Below are positions 55,421 to 64,000 of a stretch of 64,000 nt of DNA, piece by piece. The position numbers and the translations under genes were made by a program. The first letter of the stretch is position 1; each line of letters begins with the position of its first letter. Source of the stretch: Amoebophrya sp. A120. Its lineage: Eukaryota; Sar; Dinophyceae; Syndiniales; Amoebophryaceae. The stretch is taken from assembly GCA_905178155.1 (NCBI GenBank), contig CAJINV010000009.1, forward strand, positions 855,415 to 919,414, written 5' to 3'. Under the pieces are notes generated by a model, which saw nothing but the letters and a program-made list of their open reading frames with translations, was not told the DNA's origin and did not search any database.

Positions 55421-55906
55421 CTACAATGTAGCAAACGTCATGTTCTGCGTTTCGATAGCCGAGATCCCATCGATTGCTTTCCACTCCGCGAGCAGTGCCT
55501 CCTCCGGGGCGAACTTGGTACCAGCCCAATCCCCGAATTTGTCATCCAGGACGGAAATGACGAGCTTAATATCGCCGCATTCACCGCATACGGCGCGCTT
55601 GACCTGGAAAAGGTAGGAAAAAATACTTTGATTTTGTTCACCCAGTACTGGAGACTAGCTCCTGCGAAATAGAATTTGCAGTGCACAGGCGAAAAAATGG
55701 CTGGCGCTAGGTGGTGGTGAGCTTTAAATAAAACGAAACTCTACCTCTTTCAACCCCGGGATCTTTTTGAACTCCGGCAACAGCTTGTCAATGGCAGCAT
55801 TGGCTGCCTTCAACGAAGCAGATTCCGCTGGTGCACCAGTATACTTCGCACGGAATTCCCGCGCGACACACTCCCAAGAGACGCCACTGTCACCGAAGGA
55901 AGGCAT
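55421..55906 (-). CDS. Small CxxC-containing protein, unknown function
   Basis: Two exons, 55906-55745 and 55603-55421, give 114 residues from ATG. The intron is canonical (AAAGAG|GTAGAG, TTTCCAG|GTCAAG), 141 bp, in frame. The protein reads as one small domain: a helical N-terminal half (SASLKAANAAIDKLLPEFKK), then VKRAVCGECGDIKLVISV with a CxxC pair, KFGDWAGTKFAPEEALL and a closing strand IETQNMTF. I have the impression that similar small proteins with a WECVAREW-like start are common in dinoflagellates, but cannot verify this. The CxxC could be redox-active or bind metal. Confidence 0.8.
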
Positions 55907-56991
55907 CTTTTATTTGCGCGTGTCGTTCGTTTGCGTGGGGGAAGACTGAGAAAATACTCGAAGAAACGAGGAAATGGAAAAGGGTCGAACAAACAAGAGT
56001 GGTGTACTGTGTATTGTAGTCAACTCGTCCTCTCCAGTGGCTATTTCGTACAGTGAAATTTTTCTCGATTCGGACTGACGACGAAATCAGCATGATCAAG
56101 AGCATGACCGTGGCATGGTTACGCGCTTGGGCGGGATCCGTTTCCGCAGCACTTCATCAACTTCCATACTAGAAGGAAGATCGTGATCAGTGAACCTATT
56201 CCGAAAAGGTTCGGCTTCAGGTGTGAGAAACAATGACTATCATGAAACGTAACGTAGATCATCTGCAACCTGTCCCTGTGCAACCAAGGAGCTGAGAACT
56301 ACGAATGAGGATCTTTTTCTTTCATCGTTGCTTCGTGCATCGCCAAAGCGGACGTCATCATCCTTATCTTCTGCATCTTGATCGCAGTCATCACATCTAT
56401 GTTGCAATGCAAAGAAATTCAAAAACAGTGCGCTCCTGCTGTCGCCAATGTGAAGGCGAAGACACAAACTAACACTGAAAAGTAGGCCCGCACTTGTTCA
56501 TCTCCTGGCTGCAGTGCAGGTGGACTGGAGCACTTCCGTCCGAAAATGTGTCTACTTTGGCGGCTTCGTTCTTCTGTGCAAGTTGTCGAGAGCAGTACGC
56601 TGACACTGCCAGCCGAAACTGCCGGTCGACAAAATTGCTCTTTGTCATTTCTGTGAAACCAATCTTACATCAGCATCATGAAGAAGTAGGACTGAAAAAA
56701 CTATTGCGCCTTTTGTTACATGGGTGACACAACGGACAGCGTCCAGTGTATACACCAGCACAGGTCAAGCTATCAATCAGCTCAAGGAACATATTCTACA
56801 GAAGCTGCCAAGGCTTTCACTCATTACATTAGAGGTTCAAAAATTGCTTTGTAGTTCTGGGTGGAAAGTTCTGGTACTCCCATCTCAGTGTAAATGAACG
56901 TACATTTATTCGACAGCTACAGCTAGGTGGGACTTGTTCATTTGGAAGGACCTCGCGCGCGCTGAGTGGAAACATGATGCGCACCTAGAAC
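55907..56991. other. Intergenic, no supported gene
   Basis: Only short frames. It includes the promoter of the small CxxC protein gene and the 3' flank of the ABHD17-like gene. Confidence 0.5.
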
Positions 56992-59900
56992 TTACCCCAG
57001 GAGCTCTTCCTGGCCAAGGCCGGAGACGCCGTTATATGGAGAAGGCGGTGATTCAGAGCCTAGCCTAGGCACCAGCAACTCAGGCGTCGGGACACGGTTC
57101 AACCTAGCAACCTGGTCCTGGTTCTGTGTCGGCGAAGATGGCGCACGCAAAAACTGCGCGTCTTCTTCGTGCAAGCGCTGCTCTTCAGGAAGGAGGTCAC
57201 GAATCAGGTGGCTCGTCTGCCCGCCTGAGCGAGGCTTGTTGCTTCGGCGATCGTGTGGCTGGGATGTAGTCACGATCGTGAACCCGGAAGCGTTATAGCC
57301 CGACACTGCATCAGAAGCAGCAGTGGCACGCGGCGGAGACGACCGGTTCTTGCGAGCGGCGGAACTGTGGATGTTGTGATTTCCGTTTTCAGATTTTCTC
57401 TTTTTATCGGCGCGCTCGCTAGAGAATTTATTCAATTGGCGAGCTGGCCTCCCGCTTCATCAGCCAGGTACTATATTTAGCGAAAATATAATTGCAAGAC
57501 TCGAGTACGTTGCCGCGCTCCCGGGCGGACTAAATCCGGTAGGCAAGCTTGCGCGGATCGGCTGGTAAGTAGAAGCGTTTGCATTGATTTGCGACTTAGG
57601 GACGGGGCCGGGTCGGGGTACCACTTCAAGCCTGCCGATCGGACGCGGATGTCTATCCGTCGCTGAAGTAGTGTGCGCTTCATCGAGGTTATCGTCCAGT
57701 ACTTCCTCTTCGTCTTCAATTTGTGAGGGTTTCCGAGGCCGAGAGTGCGACGGTGGGGTGAGGCGGTAATTTAGGTATTCGGCCGGCGCTGCGCCGCTAG
57801 GACTTGGTCGAACAACTTTATCCCTCTGATATTCGTGCGGCCGCTTGCGCCGCAAAAATTTATTGAGCGCGGGGAGCACATCGACCTTGTTTTGATAGTT
57901 TTGTTTCATGCGAATGCCTGATACATCAAAAATCTTTGTGCATGATCATCCATCGGAAGATTTATAAAACATGCCTAGGGAGGCTTACACAGTTCCGAAT
58001 GATCTTTTTATATGGTACCATCCACTCGACGTCGTTATGCTTCTTCCCCAAGATTTTCTTGAAGCTCGTCATTTTTGCGTCTCGTTCGGATTTTCTTTTG
58101 CTCCTCGACCGCAGCCACCGGTCGTCCTGCTCTGCGTCATCGTCTACGGGAGGACGAAGCTCCTTGTACAGCCGTCCTGCGTTCTGCGATATGTCGATCA
58201 CATCATCCTCATCTCCGTGCAGAATGCAGACGGGAACTTGGTCTCGACAAGCTTGAAGGCTCTTCGCGTTGTCCCAGTGTGTGTCGTCGAAAGATATCAT
58301 GCCCCCAAAGGGAAACCCAGCGGCAGCGGTTTCGACCGAGTAGAACGGCGACTGGAGAATCACCTGCGTCGTGCCATGCATTTTGATTAGCCTTCTGCTG
58401 TGTAAGCAACACGTCAAGGCTCAATGGAAAGCCCGAGCGGAAAGCGATTCAGCATCAACAGGGAGCAACTGCAACTTGCATATCAGCATCACAAACATCG
58501 CGAATACCGCGTGGAACGGATCCTGTCCCGAACCGTAAAGGCCCGCCAGCCGCGACGCTGGCCCAGTGCCGATGCTGCGTCCGTAGAGAATTACGTCGCT
58601 ATTTTTGGTGAATTGCTTGACTCGCTTCACGTATTCGTACGCCGCATAGACCACCGCGTCCACAACAGTGCACGAACAATGAAGAAGCGGTAAACTGTCA
58701 GCTCGATTTCCTGAGGATGATGACGCGGACGTGCTTGTGCCTGTAGTGGAAAAATTGATCTGGTCGCCACTTGCAGCAGCTGCACTCTGCCCTAGTTGGC
58801 CTGCTTCCACGCTGGATTTTGAGATCGCGCCGCACTCCATTAGGTACTGCCGCAGCATGTATTCCCGTCGCACTCTCTCGATTTCGCGACCATAAATGAC
58901 AGGATACTTTCCTTGTGCAGCTGCACCCGGAGTGGGGCCAGCAGTTGAGGCGGCCGCGGAACTTGTCCCACCTCCCCCACCGGGCGTCACGGTGCCTGCG
59001 GCGCTACTGGTTTCTACCTCCTGGAAGAAGCCGAACACATTGTTCGAATTCACGGACTCGCGCAACTGCAGGTCGAGCTCCGCTTGCGAAAATACGGAGA
59101 TCGGGGGCTTTGTGCCGGTCGTTCGCACCGCTGGTGTCGGGGTGGGCGTGTCGTCTACGACTCCGTAACGAAATGACGGCTGCGGTCGCGGTTGCTGCCG
59201 AAGATGCTCTGACGAGAAGGTAGTTGCTGTTGCAGGCTCTTCTTTCAATCGCCGTCGCCGTTCGTCATCCTTTTGCTCCTGTCGAGTTCTTGTTTTCGCG
59301 GGGGGCACCATTTTTGCGAGAGAAGGATCCACGCCACCCCAGCCACCTGGCCCTGTCTCCGGACGAATAATATCTTCCTCTCGAATCTCATCGTCAGGAA
59401 AGAGGATGCTTTTACGCCCTTGAGAAGGCGTAGGGGAGCTGCTACTTCCGCCTGTGCCATCTTTCTGCAACGTGAAGCTGCTCGAGGAGGAGCTCGATGC
59501 GGAGAAAAACTCTTTCATCGCAGCCTGTCGCTGCGCGGCCATTGTGCTGCCTTCATGAAGATCAACATGCTGCTTATTTTCCTCTAGCAGAGCTTGTTCG
59601 TAATGCTCGTTATCGAAAATGCGCTCAAATGGTGAAGCATTTGCTTCGTGTTCCCCTGGTGATCCCTGACTGCTGCCCTTGACCCGTAATTTTTTGATGT
59701 CTTGCTCCGCTCGGCTGCGACGCGAGGTGGATATAGGGGAAGAGGAAGACACCAGGCCGAGTTCACGAGCATCCTCTTGCAGTACTTCCCTGTCCCGTTT
59801 AAGCAGTTCCATTCGTTCCAGGAACTCCTCCTCGGTGCAGTTGCAGTACCGTTTGAAGATGCCATACCCGGGGTATTCCACCATGCAGACAGAAACGCCA

Positions 59901-60217
59901 AGACTTCGCATCAGCCGGTGACCGAGGACCTCCACCTGCCCCAGGTCCTCCCCGTTTGCGTGCATGTAGATGACGCACCGGCGCCGGTAGCTACCGCTGC
60001 AATCGTGGAACACCGAACCGGGTACGTAAAACCCGGAATCCGGGGGTTTCGGGGTCTCCTGCTGCTCGGCCAGGTGGTACTCCGCCGGGTTGTAGTATTT
60101 CGCGTAGTCCAAATACAGCACCGGTGTGCCCCACGGGGTCAGCTCCAGCCCGGTGGAAGGCACCCGCCCGCTGTCCACCCGGGGGAACAGAAACTGAGTC
60201 GCCACGCTTTGGCCCAT
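56992..60217 (-). CDS. ABHD17-like alpha/beta hydrolase with a large internal insert and long tail
   Basis: Four exons, 60217-58508, 58363-57991, 57917-57509 and 57448-56992, give 982 residues. The start is the ATG of MGQSVATQF; Gly2 and the following residues fit N-myristoylation. Family marks: oxyanion turn YMHANGED (about 85-92), EYPGYG, nucleophile ILYGRSIGTGP (Ser about 548), VILQSPFYSV, acid in ILHGDEDDVI and His in KKHND. ABHD17 proteins are membrane-bound depalmitoylases in animals; the same activity here is inference. Between EYPGYG and the nucleophile sits an extra stretch of about 380 mostly disordered residues. After the hydrolase comes a disordered 280-residue tail. All three introns are GT-AG (144, 73 and 60 bp) and keep frame; the last two are less certain. 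Confidence 0.82.
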
Positions 60218-60866
60218 CTTGAACACAACTCAGCTTCCGATGAGCCCCTGTCGCTGCCACGGGTTGTATTGAGGCGGATGATACTAACTTAGCGAGGAGG
60301 CTACACGCCTCAACTGTAATCACTCTGACTCCAATTCCAACGGACACGGAGGAAGACACTTCTAGAAAGATTTCGTAGTGATTCTACATGTGGAGACCAC
60401 TTGCGCAACGACTTCTGATGTGAAAATGAATATATATTAAGCAACGTAATTCTCACTTACGAAAGACACACAGAGCGGAAGCAAGGAACAGCAACGGAAG
60501 CAGATCTGCGCTTTCCCTCCGTGAAGACTATAGGCTCTCGGAAATTCATGTGAGAGTCCATTTCTGAAAATTTAAAATTCGCAAACTTCGAAACCCTCTG
60601 CGAATCTTATAACACGCGCCCAAAACCCGGCCCCGGCGAACCCCATTCAGCTTCCAAAGTCAACAAGGCCCCGAAAAGGGGGCTTCGAGAACTCTGAAAG
60701 GTACGCGCCGTTTTTCTTCCAGAACTCTGGAGCTTCTCTTTTGTGGACTTCGAACAAGCCGGCCCTCGATCCGGAGCCGCTTGATCCCCGAACGCCGAGG
60801 TTGGCTCCATTGCCTAGTCCATGAGGTGCCACCACGGCTTTGAGGTTCCGAAGCCAACAAATTCGA
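60218..60866. other. Intergenic, no supported gene
   Basis: Promoter side of the ABHD17-like gene. Minus-strand frames around 60607-60932 are shadows of the repeat region. Sequence resembling the hairpin arms below (GAAATTCATGTGAGAGTC) begins near 60540. Confidence 0.45.
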
Positions 60867-61380
60867 CACACATGAATTTCTCAGGCTCTGAAAGAAAAAC
60901 GGCGTCTTTCTTTCAGAGCCTGAGAAATTCATGTGTGTAAATGTTGAGCCAATCCCCTTCCATCAAAAGGGCGGCTGGTCGCCGGCCGTCTGGGCTGGCT
61001 TGATTGCCAGCTCCGGATCACGGCGGCCAAAGGTTCAATCTTTTCAAGTAATCAAATCTGACACACATGAATTTCTCAGGCTCTAAAAGAAAAACGGCGC
61101 TTTTCTTTTAGAGCCTGAGAAATTCAAGTGTGTAAATGCCTTTCGCCGGCCCCCGGCTGGTGAAAATCCCCATTGGTAACTGAAACATTTTTCAGCTACC
61201 AATGGGGATTTTCACCACTCGGTGAGTGGCGAAAGCGCTTTCGCCACTCACCGAGTGGCGAAAATCCCCATTGGTAACTGAAAAGCTTTTCAGTTACCAA
61301 TGAGGATTTTCACCTCTAGGTGAGAGGCGACAGCGCTTTCGCCTCTCACCTAGAGGTGAAAATGCCCATTGTAAACTGAA
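60867..61380. repeat. Chain of large hairpins
   Basis: Two hairpins with arms of about 31 bp (ACACATGAATTTCTCAGGCT and complement, at 60867-60937 and 61062-61132) are followed by four abutting ones from 61157: GTGAAAATCCCCATTGGTAA with its complement, CCACTCGGTGAGTGGCGAAA with its complement, a second copy of the first kind, and CACCTCTAGGTGAGAGGCG with its complement. Some share arms, so alternative folds are possible. No gene lies within. Confidence 0.9.
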
Positions 61381-61420
61381 AATCTATTCGCCACTGACGA
61401 AGGCGACTCCTCCTGGTGGA

Positions 61421-61740
61421 AATTAATTCAAGTGTGAAAATTTGTTGGGGCTGTTATTGGTCTCGAAAAACGAGTCGCTTTCAGCACTCTTTTTTTTGCT
61501 ACCCCCGATGGGTAACAATTCAAGTGTGAAAATTTAAAAGAGTCACTGGAACGACTCACTGCAATGACTCTTTCAATAGAGTCTCAACTATTTCTCTTCA
61601 TAATTAAATTTACGCACTTGAATTTACTGTCTTTTAAATTTACGCACTTGAATTTGTTGCCAATGGCAATAAATTCAAGTGCGTAAATTTAAAAGACTCC
61701 TTCGAAGGAGTCCTTGCAAGGAGTCCCTGCCTGGACTCAT
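61421..61740. repeat. Inverted and direct copies of AATTCAAGTGTGAAAATT
   Basis: Copies of ATTCAAGTGYGWAAATTT or its complement occur five or more times, separated by dyads such as GACTCCTTCGAAGGAGTC. The motif is related to the outer arm of the hairpins just upstream (AATTCATGTGTGTAAATG). Confidence 0.75.
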
Positions 61741-63322
61741 TGCAAGGTGTAGCCGGAAGAGTCGAACGCAAATCCAAAACGAAAACGATTCATCCCCAAC
61801 AATTTGCACTAGCGCCAGCAGATGTCCCAACTACCTCCTCCCCCAACCCCCGCTACCTCCCCTGGGGCCCGAGCCTTCTCCTTCCCAACCCGGACCACCT
61901 CCTCTACAAGTTCAGCCGCCTACTCCCGGAGCCAGGTCTTCTCCTGTGGGCCCCGGCCCCCTTCACGCGGAACCCAGACCACTTCTTCCACAGCCCAAGC
62001 GCCCTCATCCGGAGCCTGGACCCCCTCCTTCCAAACCTCCGCCACATTCTTCGGAACCCAGGCGCCCCTCGTCCCAACCCGGAAACGGCCCCGGCCCTCC
62101 CGCTGCTTTCTTCTAAATGGCCAGACCCGAGGCGCTTCAGCTTTGAAGGCAAAGCCCATCGCCCCCTTCTGAGCTGAGGCCGCTCAACCCTTGCAGACCT
62201 ACCTGCCCCAGAGGCCGAAGCGGGAGGAGCCTGCCTATGCTGGCATCCACGTGGGGCCGTGTCATTTGTCTCGCCTCGAGCCACCTCGCAGTCGGGGGCG
62301 GGTTTTACAAAAATGGCCGGAGTTGAGGCGCTTCACTTCACGAAGGGCAACCAGCTTGCCGAACCACGGCGAAGGCGCTCAGCTTTGTTGGCTTTGCTTG
62401 TCCACGGCCCGAAACCTCTTGCGCCCTGGCCTATGCGAAGCCGGGCGCGGACCTAATGCCCTTCCTTTTCCGAGCTGGCCCTAGCGTGGCGCCACATCGA
62501 CGACGACTTAAAACACCCCACAAGAGAATGCCTGGAGGGCGCCGGAAGGAGGGCTCGGGCAGCCACCTTCCGGCAAAGCCTTGCAGCTACACACCGCGAG
62601 GGGACCACAGAGCGCACCCCCTGAAAACCGGAGCCGGGCCCCTCACTATTCAGAACATGCCCTAAAGTGGTTCGCAACGCACTCCACTCAGCTGGTTTCT
62701 TAGCCACAATCTTCATAGTGCCAGTGCCGATCGTGAATGCTTGCCGTCTGTAGAGGTGTCGCTCTGCCACTCAGAGGGGCGAACTACAGACGCTCCCGGC
62801 GGCCAGAACCCCTATGCCCTGCCCCCAAATCGCGGCCCCCGATGGCCGACAAAACCGCCGAAAACCGAAAACACGCAGAGCCACCAAACTGAGCCGAAAC
62901 ACCTAAGACCGAGAAACACAAGCCGGCGACCAGTGCAACTGCTCCAGTTTTTTCTTCGGGCAAAGGCCCCAACGTGGGCGGCAGGCCTGTGCCCGGGCGA
63001 CGACCACAACAGAGCAGGATGCCAGGAGTGAGGTCATAACCCAGAGGGCCGAAGCGCTTAACGTGCGAAATAAAAAGCGCGGCGCCGGCGCTGCCGTCGC
63101 TACTTCTTGCAGAACTGTAGCGGTTCGACTCTGGCAGCAGCTCCGTGGCTGGGCAACTTGCACAAGCAAAGGAGGCGCGCAATGTTTTGCCATTGGCGCT
63201 ATTCGAAAACTGCGAAATTTAAATTTTCGAACATGGTACTAGACATGAATTTCTCTGAGCCCATAAAGACGTCCGGGCAAAAGACAGGTAGCGCCATGTG
63301 AGATATGGTTCAAAGCTGAATG
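61741..63322. other. C-rich region with spurious proline-rich frames
   Basis: From 61840 to 62120 the plus strand is rich in CC and gives three overlapping Pro-rich frames, a sign of composition rather than coding. The remainder (62200-63300) has short frames on both strands. A fragment near 63245 (ACATGAATTTCTCTGAGC) resembles the hairpin arms. Confidence 0.45.
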
Positions 63323-64000
63323 TCAAGCAGCCTCTACCATTTTTGTTAAAAGCATTATCAACTTGGTTGCGGATTCACTCAGCTCGTCCAACATGACTGC
63401 TTTGTCAGAAAAGCCACCGGTTTCTGTCACATTCACCATGATCTTTCCCGCAAACGCATCTGTCCCGGGGTCCACGTCCTTGCGCTCGGATATGCACTTG
63501 GGGGAAAATCCTGACTCGGTAGAATAAGTACCTGCTTTGGTTCATACATGATATCTATGTCTATTTTGTCATAAGCATATTATCGGATGCCAGTCCCAGG
63601 ACGCAACCACGAAGGAATGTGAACGTGCATCGACGAGCCTGACACAGAGTCTAAATTTTTCTCCGATCATACCAATCTCGGTGCCCACGGTCGCGGAAAA
63701 GGCATGCCGTACCTGATGTAGCATTTGTTGATCAAGGTTATGCGTTAATTTGTAGTGAGTGTGAGAGCGAGAAAGCTTACATGTACATACTCTTAATTTT
63801 GAAAACAAAGGTATCTTTCCATGACGGACAGGCACAGGATCTATTTGATTACGAAAAACCAATTTTGTTGTATGTGAAAAATCCGTCACCGTCCTTGTGT
63901 AAAATGATCTCAGTACGATTTCAAAGTCTTCCTTTCGCAACACTTTTTGCTGCTTGGACGGTAGTGACTGCGACAGGTTTCGTATCGTCCGATTCTGCAG
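63323..64000 (-). CDS. 3' end of an unknown gene, cut by the window edge
   Basis: Exons about 64000-63791 and 63712-63590 join through a 78-bp GT-AG intron (TTAAGA|GTATGT, ACATCAG|GTACGG) in frame, and a last exon ending at 63323 encodes SGFSPKCISERKDVDPG, IMVNVTETGGFSDK and KLIMLLTKMVEAA. I could not place the second junction. The protein starts beyond the window. Visible parts include KQQKVLRKEDFEIVLRSF and VRHAFSATVGTEIGMIGEKF. Family not recognised. Confidence 0.5.

Noticed and set aside
61679-62177. Proline-rich plus-strand proteins
   Set aside because: All three frames are open and Pro-rich at once, which reflects C-rich composition.
1-64000. Spliced-leader gene or rRNA/snRNA genes
   Set aside because: I scanned for the dinoflagellate leader and for rRNA-like conserved stretches by eye and saw none; a profile search would be needed to exclude small snRNAs.

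Overview
This is a nuclear genome segment of a protist, most likely a syndinean dinoflagellate of the Amoebophrya type. Three things point there: many introns that are themselves terminal-inverted-repeat (TIR) elements with non-GT-AG ends, a setting I know from published work on Amoebophrya introners; all supported genes lying on one strand; and intron-bearing genes for long, low-complexity membrane and secreted proteins. The species call is inference. No bacterial signals, rRNA, tRNA or CRISPR array are visible.

Layout, all supported genes on the minus strand: two tandem paralogues with a CCCH finger and paired FGKHKG modules (1.1-4.6 kb); a large multi-pass membrane protein (5.5-10 kb); an alpha/beta hydrolase (11.1-14.7 kb); an S10 serine carboxypeptidase (15.5-19.4 kb); a probable glycosyltransferase (20.1-24.5 kb); a secreted or membrane-anchored protein of unknown function whose last intron is a 3.9-kb composite element (27.2-34.9 kb); an unknown protein (37.1-39.2 kb); a C2-like protein 19 bp downstream of another unknown gene (40.7-45.3 kb); a 153-residue protein (46.7-47.1 kb); a 1641-residue membrane protein (47.2-52.3 kb); an MMTAG2-like protein (53.2-54.6 kb); a 114-residue CxxC protein (55.4-55.9 kb); an ABHD17-like hydrolase (57.0-60.2 kb); an inverted-repeat-rich stretch (60.9-61.7 kb); and a partial gene at the right edge.

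The most interesting system is the set of introns. At least 16 introns begin with TA and end with TA, carry inverted-repeat ends falling into six families, and are flanked by 3-5 matching bases of a 5-bp target duplication. Removing each element plus one copy of the duplication restores the reading frame in every case I checked by hand (genes at 1.1, 11.1, 15.5, 20.1, 27.2 and 40.7 kb). None of these introns has GT-AG ends at the inferred boundary. Genes to the right of about 46 kb, plus two on the left, use ordinary GT-AG introns of about 60-275 bp. The window therefore records intron gain by mobile elements, including one insertion that separates two tandem paralogues and one element that grew to 3.9 kb.

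Gene models were assembled by eye from reading frames and have no transcript support. Exon junctions within element-type introns are ambiguous by up to 5 bases because of the duplicated target.
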